Notes under the pieces: generated by a model
What the model was told of the DNA's origin: nothing
Databases searched by the model: none
Seen by the model: only the letters and a program-made list of their open reading frames with translations
Source: an uncultured Verrucomicrobiota bacterium
GTDB taxonomy: Bacteria > Verrucomicrobiota > Verrucomicrobiia > Opitutales > Seribacteraceae
DNA length: 55,257 nucleotides
NCBI GenBank assembly: GCA_902612125.1
Contig: CACMBV010000014.1
Location: 1 to 55,257, forward strand
Reading direction: 5' to 3'
In this document: piece after piece, positions 9,001 to 15,484 of the stretch
How the letters are laid out: each line of letters begins with the position of its first letter
Position numbering within the stretch: the stretch's first letter is position 1
Translations under genes and position numbers: made by a program

Positions 9001-11482
9001 TTAGATCATGCAACCTACCATCTGTAAAACCTCCGGCCGCCAAACTGGCATAGGGAATGTCAAGTAAGGCCATAGTTGCCCCGGATGAACCTGGAGTGGC
9101 AACATTCGCGTTACCGGCTCCAGCTCGCAATCTCAAGTGCCCATTTTTAAAACCCAAAAAAGCACCGACCCCGGACCCGCCTTGTTCCCAAAGAATAAAA
9201 TCATCATTGGCTGGATCCAATGGCTGTGTGGGGAAGGCGGTTAAAACTGAAAAATTGGCATCCTGGTTCCGCGTGACCCCATTACTTGCTACTCTTTCCC
9301 CAAATTTCCAGCTTTTTCCGTCAATGTCATTGATATTCGAATCGGTAAAGGTACCGTCAAAAATCCTTTCACTTAATCCCCCAGGAAAAACGCTTGTTTG
9401 CTGGGTACTTGAGGGATCAATTACATACATCGAGTTGTACTCTGATTCATCAACACGTCCGGGGGATAGCTTTGCTTGAATGTAGTCACCACCCGTTCCT
9501 TCCCACCAGCCAACTGCGAACTTATAATCCATTACCGGAGAAAGCTTTTTCGGTTTGGCCCAGATCGAAAGTGTGTGACTTTCTTCCCCCAGATCAACTG
9601 GCAAACCGGATCCTTCCCTGACCAATTTTTGCATATCGAACTGAGAAAATTCTGCAGAGTAAAGCCTTACATCATCTATGGCCCCGACATATCTCTGACC
9701 ATTATTCCATCTTTTCCCAATACGAAATGAATAGTTGGTTCCTGTGCTTATGTCTGTGGGACTACCCCACCGGCCATAGAATTTGACTTCTTCGCCATCG
9801 GTGTAAAGCCGCACCAGATCTCGATGGTTCCCACCAACTGGATTGACCACCGCAACATGATGCCAAAGGCCATCGATGATATTTTTAACATAGGAGCGAC
9901 GAACTGCATTGCGAAAGTGCATCTGAAGTTGATTACGGTAAAGCCTGAACCACCATCGCTGTCCGTTGACTTCGTCTCCCCAGTAAGCCAAAGTTCTCCA
10001 ATTGGTATCGGTGGTCTTGATCCACATCGAAAGAGTGCGTGCAGCTGTACCCGTAATGCCTTGATAAAGTGGATTGGAAGCCTCCAAGTGGTCATTTCCG
10101 GTAAAAGTAAAGGCTTGTCCAAATCTTCCTTGCTCCCATTCTTCTTGTCCTCCAAAAGATGCGTTTCTTCCTTTACCTGAAATGTCTGACCTGTTGCCAT
10201 CCAGGGGCCACCATAATTCCAAGTCCTCATGACGATAGGCCCTGGAAGGGGTAAGATTTTGTAACCCCAAGACTTTAACTGCATCTCCGGATCCGTCCAA
10301 AATCAGTGATTTAGTACCCAAAGCAGGTGGAGATGATGAATCGAGTGTGGGGTTTCCCAAAACAGTACCGACCGATCCGGAACCCGAATAGTCCTGTAAT
10401 TGCGTTCCGTTAAGATCGTCAAAGGTCCACCAGCCAACGAGATCTTCAGATTTGGTAACAAAATCAGAGTAGACAATGACCGTGGACCCATGAGAATTGG
10501 ATATATTTTGATCATCTCTGCAAACTCCTGCAGGCAATTCGATAAGTACTCGCTGAGGCTTGGCTGTTGCGTTCAAGTCGAAGGTATAATTCAGACCCAC
10601 GGATTGCAGGTTTGATATTGTGCCACCCGTTACCTTGAAATCAGAAATGGAAAGGCCACTGACCTGCAATGAATTTTGAGAGCTGTCTTTGAAGCTGAGA
10701 CCAACTGAAACAGGCATGGATGAAGTAGACCTTCCAGATGTGAAGGTGGGGGTTGCACCAAAATCCCCGGCGCCTTGTCCATATGACTCCTTTACGACAC
10801 TTGGATGTAAGGCAGTCTTGTAAAAGCGTACATCATCGATCCATCCACTGAATAAATTACTTCCATCCTGAGTGCCTCCGACTCCAAGTTTGCCATCATT
10901 GCTGTCGACCGGTGTGAGTAAGTTCGAACTCGCGACCCATTCCCCGTCAACAAATGTATTAAAAGCAGTGCCGTCGAAAGTAAAAACCAACTGATGCCAT
11001 TGATTAAGAATGAAAGGAATGATCCCGTTGTCATGATAAGTTCCGTAGGATCGAAGAATCGTCTTTAGACTCCTCCCATCCGGTTCAATCTGAATGAAAT
11101 ACGAGGAATAACTGTCTTCTTTTTTGGACAATAATTGAGTGTATGCATCAGGTTGACCATTGGTTTTGAACCATAAAAGGTATGAAAAGATCCCAACCGC
11201 CTTAATTTTATCATGAGCCTGTGACCAAGCATAAGCATCCCCCGCTTGCAAATTGAGGCTAGATTTTGACATTGCTGTTTGGTTACTTTCCAGCCCCCAC
11301 TTGGCATTTGCACTAAGAAGTAAATCAAGTCCTCCACCAGTTACATCGTTGGTAACGCTTCCATTACCCTCATCGAATGTCCAACGGACGATTAAATCCT
11401 GCTCTTTGACCACGCCAAAGCTCCAAAAGTGAGCGAGCCCAAACATGCACAGAATAAAGGGCAGGCTAGGGACTTTGGACAT
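1..11482 (-). CDS. Giant secreted LamG/Ig-like repeat surface protein (C-terminus beyond left edge)
   Basis: The frame opens at an ATG (11482-11480) and stays open for at least 3,827 codons to the left edge; the codon phase at position 10 matches the phase at 11482, so there is no net frameshift. The N-terminus MSKVPSLPFILCMFGLAHFW looks like a signal peptide. About ten LamG_3-like (concanavalin A-fold) modules follow, each with a W.FDE or WW.FD start, a central W.H motif and an ending of the type IDDVRFY. Approximate positions: 11395-10800, 10425-9640, 9620-8050, 7725-7070, 6735-6060, 5745-5080, 4765-4090, 3790-3190, 2880-1850, 1530-920; an eleventh begins near 230. Ig-like linkers (V.GL..SDF..SGG type) separate them, and a He_PIG-like putative Ig segment lies near 550-300. 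LamG folds usually bind glycans or surface ligands, so adhesion or polysaccharide binding is inferred. No catalytic domain is seen in the part present. The anchoring signal would lie off the window. Confidence 0.88.
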   Translation of the reverse strand, partial: MSKVPSLPFILCMFGLAHFWSFGVVKEQDLIVRWTFDEGNGSVTNDVTGGGLDLLLSANAKWGLESNQTAMSKSSLNLQAGDAYAWSQAHDKIKAVGIFSYLLWFKTNGQPDAYTQLLSKKEDSYSSYFIQIEPDGRSLKTILRSYGTYHDNGIIPFILNQWHQLVFTFDGTAFNTFVDGEWVASSNLLTPVDSNDGKLGVGGTQDGSNLFSGWIDDVRFYKTALHPSVVKESYGQGAGDFGATPTFTSGRSTSSMPVSVGLSFKDSSQNSLQVSGLSISDFKVTGGTISNLQSVGLNYTFDLNATAKPQRVLIELPAGVCRDDQNISNSHGSTVIVYSDFVTKSEDLVGWWTFDDLNGTQLQDYSGSGSVGTVLGNPTLDSSSPPALGTKSLILDGSGDAVKVLGLQNLTPSRAYRHEDLELWWPLDGNRSDISGKGRNASFGGQEEWEQGRFGQAFTFTGNDHLEASNPLYQGITGTAARTLSMWIKTTDTNWRTLAYWGDEVNGQRWWFRLYRNQLQMHFRNAVRRSYVKNIIDGLWHHVAVVNPVGGNHRDLVRLYTDGEEVKFYGRWGSPTDISTGTNYSFRIGKRWNNGQRYVGAIDDVRLYSAEFSQFDMQKLVREGSGLPVDLGEESHTLSIWAKPKKLSPVMDYKFAVGWWEGTGGDYIQAKLSPGRVDESEYNSMYVIDPSSTQQTSVFPGGLSERIFDGTFTDSNINDIDGKSWKFGERVASNGVTRNQDANFSVLTAFPTQPLDPANDDFILWEQGGSGVGAFLGFKNGHLRLRAGAGNANVATPGSSGATMALLDIPYASLAAGGFTDGRLHDLRWEMRIGGSGLPGRVRIWIDDNYMGEANTTGSPLSTNNWAGGDNGGFGYRDSGICAGESNIPWPFEIGSSLLYHFGPGFMVNQSYIFEDKTFGGQIEFTGSAIDQKTQGLTGVDSMGGVWFGKLLVGNDTFLRSGENTFGTRSDDGSAIWIDLDKNGDFSRTNANGQDEMVVNNLGSHGSRNRVGTVILGYKSPLLMRVGSRTNPGISAGSGGVSTAYHSTPEGEILAVGNLQMNEGKWNHLALVVNRLDGEIRHFLNGKLVAAGEFVEGAYGDFHLGDWYMGGIPGLNDFNGSIDDARIYSSALADEEIARIYNGGSGDMGVIGNLVAPHITQENPFSINLSFTKVGNAVAVSGLEESEINASLVGGSIVAGSFVSKDGNKTFSFQVVPDANASVVKLEVSSGVASYGSEPILAINRTIGVVPDVLAKNELTNWWWYNEALGQVASDSVGSNHGQLIGGTKWAADAIEGTSLQFEKAGQMLDFGKVNTSFNSGRFQLSFWFKRKEEGFSWSTEQVSNVMLSLGDINGSALQIGTKGQSIELFMATAVRSQRISLGSGVTTGKWHHLMISYDENATDDYELKVYLDGALSGYTADLGGTLQVNPSNAWLLGTASMNAPTNGRFIGLLDDMRFYCSTNALTLAKETYNRGHGDLSLSVEASFPANTHSNPISANLTFKKYGIEHPLTDFNTSRLSVKNGILHATSGSGANWQIDFNSSVDPGRVTVSLLEGVGIDGYGQRSKPLSFTVGYARPLTRVEALTAWWSFDEGSGTTVTDYMNGFVGNFFSGDGGSSNVSFDSGNAKFGSALRFPTNAWVETNAFASNLGIGGGNPRTLTFWVYAENGNNGNRGPYGLGQRSCPNSTHRMWGIRGFWDTNNYRRFRTQHWCWDPDVFVSEGMRDKWMHIAHVYTGTRVQVLVNGTLRRDWAKDDIDTGNTFALQFGRWTEETRNDRTFKGLLDDFRVYDDVLSESDILQIYGNGLGDLQVIPTLDIPSVVDGNSVTGKLHFKRNGKPVNVLGFDVSSDLTISNGSIDPSSLVNEGNGTYRFTFSLINENQNSQISLDVGKVTDKYSQGNEPTSVGTRLMHRAVTRGQDLLAWWPFDDDAVGSGAVIGKTSNARTANLYEGALVSSFGKFGNGVRFDRTRTASRMTIDNGKTVGLGNNWTFSVWVKNPLPPMANLRSTLFRGHYTQGGRDYDRFIVVRGSDRMLCFFDGDDPDGNNRYRSTGYEINPLNFSGWHHFAAIAGDSRTNFFIDGKFVGDADRREQSTIKFVGNSSNNELFAEFLDDIRIYGVSLSFSEIAGIYGGGFGDQFPSVLLTENSGRDTDPRSIGMLIGKDSSPAAVTGLAISDWNLSGGSVGLSKNADGNYTLSLDLNDSSVESYLSLEGNSSTDNDGKPNEAFREAIYLHEVVYDESHLVSRWAFNESNGTRIRDLGMAVNDGFLVGNPALVSGKFGNALSLDGSGDYINIPRFSGVHDEGNFTISAWVYPTNLGYDSDVQDAAIFGTEGDDADTVLFWYNVNGASTANRTFTFNIGSMNIGLNHLDGPDGLALQDRWQHLVAVMNGQGRKIYHNGLLIADSIGSDNLVTIEGNNVRIGAWSGNNDMDFEGSLDEVRFYKRSFSAADVSILYGEGNGDLGLTPKFILDVNNSAASIKGRVEFLKFGVPQAVSTLNPSDFVVSGGTLSNTVLNGSGYDFDFNASSYPALISIGLPKNAVTAGASVSKAASQQFIQSNNITAHNNLVLWYSFDEVNASMAVHDFSGNHNHGQVTGGKTIPGKFASSMLLDLGEYLAVDGERLSLTSAFTLSLWAKILDDGYGVLARNGQFSLQYNNDNTIRGNVWINNGWRETKSRLPSGEWVHYALTFNGSNISLYLDGKLVSDESYAGYLGWGDGADHNLYFNRYATSGWEAKAIYDEVRIYNKTLNNHEIGRLWSSGAGDLGLSPLVSGTDPFFKVPSLHAVSFIDNNQSVSVSGLLQSEINATNAAILTFNSGTYDLDLNVSSSPETIRVEIPHGAVVKDGNLSTAGAFEFRRRIITSVEGDLLAWYPMDDFNGSKIFDRSGRMRDGQYVSKDATSPGQGNITFSGNNHNSLVPSKAFDNVDNAANGRWLARQSDLPNIFVRYDFVSPVCIGSYRIVTQHWQTANRSPKSWRLEGSNDDSNWVVLDQVTNQTGWIAWESRTFDLNNTSNYRYYKIVFTEATGTQTYLGIAEIDLYPAPSLIPGKFGNALNLTDEYVDLPFKIDQGETAGMSFSAWIYPRKVDGGTDNERMIFGSDDGGWDWSMSIRRGSFSAWDGTTRFQSPLSLNANQWYHCVAVFDPISSRTTLHLNGGSITSNSLGLDQNSNLVRIGGDYANRTFDGLIDDIRIWGRPLGVTEVAKLWGNGMGDLGPHARIDFDSIAWANQLSGQLILNQPVNDFNASKLQLSGLNLSTISEQADSNGTIFNLSLSPVAFTPSTLSVGLPANAITDKQGVKNKLVAKTINFRPHRVRESDLTLWWELNSSILDSSTHSNNGTGSPVFQNMGKFGSGIYFNGIDLGKSVISAGINQLSTSITLSLWVYPENQDFHLFNVNGLPIPASLSLRKQRPLFTMQGLDQTSLPGTEINEFWAHDYLPLNQWSHLVLTYDLTKKKVQFYINGELDAISSFAGNLSFPISDGFRLGPTDDYQATSTVGKIDDFRIYGVTLSRDEIKRLYGGGNGDFNQRSIKFSYSTDFELPKVVDVFFRQDGMPVELVSSGINAFDLTDLSHPNSSVANLTKIAKGQYRFDLIPDNNASSANLFVEIYGSGMRTSGFSDLFEDANFTYFYNPKSPVISSALVSHWARGEPGTFTIQAKDANIMTVSQLPAALEYNSTTRTIYGIPESGGSFDITVSASNPAYTATQTHTLKITDPLAFSTKLKLSVNPYSMGILPGEVPGYSMHLDANSLSEANGSQLLLWPDLSGNSRNLDRVRGIPQVFRLGTLGGKKIVRFDGLSQMYSTFDFGGFLNEYTLFAVARHSGG
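2353..2715 (-). other. Discoidin (F5/8 type C)-like segment nested in a LamG module
   Basis: Within the ninth LamG module, about 120 residues read KAFDNVDNAANGRWLA at the start, then QHWQTANRSPKSWRLEGSND and YRYYKIVFTEATG, and end at IAEIDLYPAP. This order (AFDN.. near the start, S.RLEGSND in the middle, YYKI.F and EI.LY at the end) is typical of F5/8C domains, which bind carbohydrates or lipids. The LamG sequence resumes on both sides (PMDDFNGSKI before, GKFGNALNLT after), so it looks like an insertion into the module. Recognition is by motif only. Confidence 0.6.
8465..8640 (-). other. PA14-like segment in the third, composite LamG module
   Basis: The translated segment contains FLRSGENTFGTRSDDGSAIW followed by IDLDKNGDF and VVNNLGSHG. 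The combination T.SDDGS..WID..G and a following VNN.G.HG is characteristic of PA14-type carbohydrate-binding domains. It sits inside an unusually long module (about 9620-8050) that also contains a distinct Gly/Asn-rich LamG-like lobe upstream (DLRWEMRIGGSGLPGRVRIW). Only part of a full PA14 domain is obvious. Confidence 0.45.
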
Positions 11483-11968
11483 GTAATTAATATAGCTTAA
11501 GGGAAGCAATTATTCAATATTCCAAGGTACAAATCTTCAAGGATAAAAGAAACCGAATTTAGTCCTAATTCAAAGGTCATAATCAAGATGGAACCGAAAA
11601 ATAAGCGATCAGAGCCCGAGCAATATAAACCATGTTAACAAAAAAATGTATAGACTCATAAATCTAAATTAAAAGTTAATAAAATTATGCGGAATGTGAC
11701 ACAAATGGGGCGAAAAACATAGGGAAAGACGGACGAGCAAAAAGGGAACCTAAGAATCCAACGAGAATACATTGAATGGTTTTGATTAACAATTGGACAA
11801 AAACTTGGATAAGAAGTACTTAACTAAATTCCGAAAAATATTACATAGAAGGAATTATTTTTTTCATAATATGGGGCTTGATTTTCATAAAACCATGTCC
11901 TTCATGCTTTTAAAATTAAAAAAGTATTGAGATAAACATTTTTTAAAATAGAAAACTGCTTAATAGCA
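11483..11968. other. AT-rich intergenic region upstream of the giant gene
   Basis: This stretch of 486 bases lies between the fabD stop codon and the ATG of the giant protein gene. It is visibly AT-rich with many A and T runs. I found no convincing open reading frame, tRNA, stem-loop followed by a T run, or clear Shine-Dalgarno before the 11482 start (the bases just upstream on the minus strand are TTAATTAC). It probably holds the promoter and a long leader of the giant gene, but I cannot point to a specific promoter. Confidence 0.6.
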
Positions 11969-12808
11969 TCATATTTGCCTTAAAAGTTTAGTTAAAACTT
12001 TTCCCGGACCACATTCCTCAAAGGTCTTCGCACCTGCCTTCCGCATAGCCAAAATTGTCTCCGTCCAACGAACGGGACTATGCATTTGTAGAACCAGTGT
12101 TTCCGCAATCGAAGAGGTATCCGTGTAAGGTGCTGCCGTTACATTTGCATAAACCGGGATCGAGGTTTCCAGGAAAGAAAATTCTTTCAAAAATTCACCA
12201 AACTGAAGAGCAGGTTCTTTCATCATTCGGGAATGAAAGGCTCCACTCACTTTGAGAGGAACCACCAATTTGGCTCCAGCTTCCTTAAGAGGACCAAGGG
12301 ATTGTGCGACCTCATCCGCTGGCCCTGATATGACAATCTGACCGGGTGAGTTAAAATTAGCCAGGTCTATTAGTGACAGGCCCTCGCTTCTAAGCACTTC
12401 CTTAATTTTACAGAAATCAAGGGCAATTACCGCAGCCATACCTCCCCCCCTTACTTTAGACATAATTTCTCCCCGTTTGGCAACCATCCGAAGGCCTTCC
12501 GCAAAAGAAAAAGTGCCCGCATAAGCTAGGGCTGCAAATTCTCCCACAGAATGTCCAGCTGCCATTTTAGGAGCACTTTCCGGGTTGGTGCGTACCCTAG
12601 CTTGTAGATAGCTAACAAAATAGAGGGCAGGCTGGGTATATTGGGTCTGACCAAGCTTTTCTTCAGGCCCGTTTAAACACAAATCAGATAGGGAATATCC
12701 GAGGATTTCATTAGCCTCGGCAACTTCCTCAGGAAATTGACCAAACAAATCAGCACCCATTCCAAGTTTTTGGGACCCTTGTCCGGGAAATAAAAAAACG
12801 GGGCTCAT
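11969..12808 (-). CDS. fabD: Malonyl-CoA:ACP transacylase FabD
   Basis: This 279-residue protein transfers malonyl from CoA to acyl carrier protein, the entry step of cytosolic type II fatty acid synthesis. The N-terminal FLFPGQGSQ oxyanion-hole motif (residues 5-13), the nucleophile in GHSVGEF (Ser87), the conserved Arg112 in VAKRGEIM and the catalytic His192 in GAFHS are all in place, and the C-terminal FEECGPGKVLTKL is typical of FabD. Length fits the family (about 280-310 residues) at its short end. The gene stands alone: other fab genes are not adjacent. It is divergent from the yacP-like gene, with 86 bases between start codons, and a good promoter candidate lies 40 bases upstream of the ATG. 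The only doubt is whether it serves a dedicated PKS-like system, for which there is no neighbouring evidence. Confidence 0.95.
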   Translation of the reverse strand: MSPVFLFPGQGSQKLGMGADLFGQFPEEVAEANEILGYSLSDLCLNGPEEKLGQTQYTQPALYFVSYLQARVRTNPESAPKMAAGHSVGEFAALAYAGTFSFAEGLRMVAKRGEIMSKVRGGGMAAVIALDFCKIKEVLRSEGLSLIDLANFNSPGQIVISGPADEVAQSLGPLKEAGAKLVVPLKVSGAFHSRMMKEPALQFGEFLKEFSFLETSIPVYANVTAAPYTDTSSIAETLVLQMHSPVRWTETILAMRKAGAKTFEECGPGKVLTKLLRQI

Positions 12809-12847
12809 AAGTTTTTATTCGAGCAAATGAGTTGCTCTGCATGCGAA

Positions 12848-12876
12848 ATTATAAAAGGGTACACGGACGCATTTAA
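12848..12876 (-). promoter_or_regulatory. Candidate sigma70-type promoter for fabD
   Basis: On the minus strand a perfect TATAAT (12853-12848) lies 17 bases downstream of TTAAAT (12876-12871), about 40 bases upstream of the fabD ATG. The -10 matches the consensus fully; the -35 matches at 3 of 6. It lies in the 86-base gap shared with the divergent plus-strand gene. Confidence 0.45.
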
Positions 12877-12894
12877 CCGAAAGAAATAAAAAAA

Positions 12895-13374
12895 ATGCAA
12901 GAACATCTGATCATTGATGGGAACAACGCCCTTTATGCAATACCTACCCTAGCCAAGTCGATGGAGAGAGACCGACAGGTGGCCAGGGCTGACCTGCTTC
13001 GTATGCTTGAACCCTTGCAGGCAAGAGAGAACTGCCTTCTAACCGTGGTTTTTGACGGGCGGGGTGGGAAAACTTCTCTATCCAAACATCAGGGTAATTC
13101 AGAATACTCAATCATTTACTCTTCATCATCTCAAGGTGCGGACGGGGTGATCGAAAGAATGCTAATAGCGGCGGAATTTCCTCAACATATAACCGTGGGT
13201 ACCAATGATAACCTGATCCGCAATTGTGCCTACACTCATGGAGCCGCGGTCATGCGGGTTGAGGAACTGCTCAAAAAATTGGATAATGCCATATCCACAA
13301 CCAGAAATTTGAGGGGTGTACCCAAAAAGAACCAACAGAAATTTGAAAACCGAATCCCTTTCCCCGATGAGTGA
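12895..13374 (+). CDS. YacP-like NYN-domain ribonuclease
   Basis: This 159-residue protein resembles the YacP/Rae1 family (DUF901, NYN_YacP), small PIN-like metal-dependent nucleases implicated in RNA turnover. The N-terminal LIIDGNNAL (Asp8, Asn10, Asn11) forms the first acidic active-site strand, VVFDGRGG near residue 52 is the second conserved motif, and QGADGVIERML near residue 81 and VGTNDN near residue 102 give further acidic positions, as expected for an NYN fold. The length is close to the family norm of about 165. The gene overlaps the next one by 8 bases (ATGAGTGA), suggesting translational coupling with the DUF2851 protein. The ribonuclease role is known for Bacillus Rae1, which cleaves on the ribosome; whether this homologue does so is inference. 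Confidence 0.8.
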   Translation: MQEHLIIDGNNALYAIPTLAKSMERDRQVARADLLRMLEPLQARENCLLTVVFDGRGGKTSLSKHQGNSEYSIIYSSSSQGADGVIERMLIAAEFPQHITVGTNDNLIRNCAYTHGAAVMRVEELLKKLDNAISTTRNLRGVPKKNQQKFENRIPFPDE

Positions 13375-14533
13375 TCAGATAGAAATAGCGGAGGCTCCCG
13401 GTCTCTATGGAACATTTTCAGTCGAGGAAAAATTGATTCAGCAACTCTGGAAAAATGGCGATTTTATGACCAACGATCTCCATACCACCGGAGGAAAATC
13501 TTTGAAAATCATTGATTTCGGCAAATGGAACCTTGCCGAAGAAGGCCCAGACTTTAAGGAAGCGAGAATCTCCATTGAGGGCCAAGAACTTGCTGGAGAC
13601 ATCGAAGTTCATTTTGAGGAAAAAGATTGGAAGGCACACGGGCATGATCAGGATCCTGCCTATGCACGCGTCATTTTACATGTGGTGCTCTTTCCAACCA
13701 AGGGAAAAGCCAGCCGGGCACTAAGTGAAAAGAATGAAAGAATTCCCACCCTGGTCCTACTACCCTTTCTTTTTCAAAGCTTGGAGGAATATGCGGAAGA
13801 GGTAGCGATGGAAAAACTGGCCGACCTTTCTGCAAAATCGATGATACCGGATCATTTTCCACAAAGCTGGGATGAATCCAGAAATTGGGCCCGAAAAAGA
13901 TGGTATCAGAAATGCCAGCATGCTGAAACAAGACTAAAAAATGCAAAATGGAAGGATGCTTGCCACCAGTGGTTTATCGAAGTTCTGGGATACCGTCGGA
14001 ATCGAACCCCTATGGCTCGTATTAGCCAGCTTTTTCCCCTCGAAGCCTGGCAGGCGGGACTCAATCCGGACGAGATTTATTCCACACAAAAGGATTGGAA
14101 ATTACGGGGCTGCCGACCGGCCAACCATCCCCAAAAAAGACTCCGACAATATGCTCAACTGATGAATGAATCTCCTGCATGGATAATTTCTCTCCAAAAG
14201 ATGGATTTCGTTAAGGAATCCTCAATCAAATCCGAATCAGGAATCAGTCGGAGGTCTTTGCAGATCAAAAAAATTGAGGATGAATGGGCCCAAAATATTT
14301 TGGCAGGAATATTCGGGGGCACCCGCGTGCACACCCTTATGATTGACGCCTGCTTACCCCTATGGTCAGTTTATCACGGAGAAAACAATTTTGAAACCTG
14401 GTACCACTGGTCTTGCGGTGACATGCCTGCTGTTTTTCGGAAATGGAGCCAGCAAGGGAGCTTACACTACCATTCTCGGCCCTACTGCAACGGCCTTGCT
14501 CAGGCAATTCTGGGGGCAAGTCTACAGCGTTGA
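13367..14533 (+). CDS. DUF2851 family protein
   Basis: This 388-residue protein matches the DUF2851 family by its N-terminal region, with NLAEEGPDFKEARISI followed by AGDIEVHFEEKDWKAHGHD and DPAYARVILHVV. These invariant Asp, Glu, His and Trp positions suggest a nuclease-like or metal-binding site, but no biochemical role is established to my knowledge. The ATG at 13367 overlaps the upstream stop by 8 bases and is preferred over an in-frame start 17 codons earlier, which would overlap the nuclease gene by more than 50 bases. The pairing with a YacP-like RNase suggests nucleic-acid processing, which is inference. The C-terminal part (after about residue 160) is rich in Trp, Arg and His and shows no further domain that I recognise. 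Confidence 0.8.
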   Translation: MSDQIEIAEAPGLYGTFSVEEKLIQQLWKNGDFMTNDLHTTGGKSLKIIDFGKWNLAEEGPDFKEARISIEGQELAGDIEVHFEEKDWKAHGHDQDPAYARVILHVVLFPTKGKASRALSEKNERIPTLVLLPFLFQSLEEYAEEVAMEKLADLSAKSMIPDHFPQSWDESRNWARKRWYQKCQHAETRLKNAKWKDACHQWFIEVLGYRRNRTPMARISQLFPLEAWQAGLNPDEIYSTQKDWKLRGCRPANHPQKRLRQYAQLMNESPAWIISLQKMDFVKESSIKSESGISRRSLQIKKIEDEWAQNILAGIFGGTRVHTLMIDACLPLWSVYHGENNFETWYHWSCGDMPAVFRKWSQQGSLHYHSRPYCNGLAQAILGASLQR

Positions 14534-14614
14534 CATCAAACCGTTTGGGTAAAAACCCTTGCTTCGTCAGAAGGTTGAATTAGGGCTAGACTACAAATCT
14601 TTTAAAAAAAACTT

Positions 14615-15418
14615 ATGAAAATATGTTTAAATACCAGCACGATTAAACCCGTTCCACTCCTGGAGAAAATTAAATTAGCGGGTGAGGCGGGTTACGAAGG
14701 GATTGAACTTTGGCTAAATGATGTCTGGGAATTTGTGGCCCGGGGAGGAGAGGTTGGCGAAATCAGCCGGGCCTTGGATGACCATGGATTGATCGTGCCC
14801 TCAGTTATTGCCATGCGCCAGTGGGGAGATTTTGAAGGCTGGGAACATCAATTGGTGCTCGATGAGGCGAGAAGACGTTTCGCCCTGGGTGCAAGGTTGG
14901 GAGCCCCGTTTATCGTAGCCACCCCTCCACTTGAAAATCCTGAAACTTCCCATCTGGCGGGCAGGTATAAAGAACTCCTGCAAATTGGACGGGAGGAGGG
15001 CATTCGGCCCACTTTTGAATACATCAGTTTTTTCAAATCCGTTCACACTCTAAAGCGTGCATGGGAAATCGTAGAGGAAGCGGATGATCCCGACGCCACC
15101 CTGATTCTCGATGCTTTTCACAACTGGAACAGCGTATCCACGCAAGAAGATCTCCTCGCAATTCCCCTCGATCGAATAAGTCATTATCATATCGATGATG
15201 CTGACCCGCGTAAAGCAGTCCTGACCCAGACTGATCGGGATCGGGTCATGCCAGGGGATGGTCAAATCAATCTGCGGAGGGAGATCCAGATTCTAAAAAA
15301 TATGGGATATGATAGAACCGTTAGCCTTGAATTATTCAATGAAGAGTGGTGGAGTAAAGACCCGGCAGAGACCCTTCGGATCGGATTTGAACGAGTATCC
15401 GCCTTGATCAATGAGTAA
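14615..15418 (+). CDS. Sugar phosphate isomerase/epimerase-like TIM barrel protein
   Basis: This 267-residue protein has the layout of the AP endonuclease 2-like TIM barrel superfamily (PF01261), which includes IolE, hydroxypyruvate isomerase and 3-dehydroshikimate dehydratase. Visible landmarks are GYEGIELW near residue 27, FEYISF with a metal-type Glu near residue 136, ILDAFHNWN with Asp and His near 172, HYHIDDAD near 191, MPGDGQIN near 213 and SLELFNEEWW near 237. The Glu/Asp/His/Glu set fits a divalent metal centre. The specific substrate cannot be named; inosose, hydroxypyruvate or dehydroshikimate are all possible. It is preceded by 81 non-coding bases and followed by a sigma factor gene, so the context gives no pathway. 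Confidence 0.78.
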   Translation: MKICLNTSTIKPVPLLEKIKLAGEAGYEGIELWLNDVWEFVARGGEVGEISRALDDHGLIVPSVIAMRQWGDFEGWEHQLVLDEARRRFALGARLGAPFIVATPPLENPETSHLAGRYKELLQIGREEGIRPTFEYISFFKSVHTLKRAWEIVEEADDPDATLILDAFHNWNSVSTQEDLLAIPLDRISHYHIDDADPRKAVLTQTDRDRVMPGDGQINLRREIQILKNMGYDRTVSLELFNEEWWSKDPAETLRIGFERVSALINE

Positions 15419-15484
15419 AGAAAAATATCAAAGTATTGGCAGTGAGTTGCGTCCAACCATATGTCATGAAATTAATTTGCATTC

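Noticed and set aside
33-11034. Many short plus-strand and out-of-phase minus-strand open frames, up to 178 codons, in the first 11 kb
   Set aside because: They lie across one continuous minus-strand frame with clear domain content, and their products show no motif; they are shadows of the giant gene.
900-11400. DNA-level tandem repeat or CRISPR-like array
   Set aside because: The periodicity is at protein level only; LamG modules are strongly diverged and there are no short identical repeats with spacers.
1-11482. Possible frameshifts or several separate genes in the giant LamG region
   Set aside because: Codon phase at the left edge equals that at the start codon and the domain text reads through without a stop, so there is no net shift.
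13316-13366. Earlier start of the DUF2851 protein
   Set aside because: It would overlap the nuclease gene by 59 bases; the ATG at 13367 gives the 8-base overlap seen at other junctions.
14534-14614. GGGT-AAAA-ACCC hairpin after the DUF2851 gene
   Set aside because: A four-pair stem with no T run after it is not a credible terminator.
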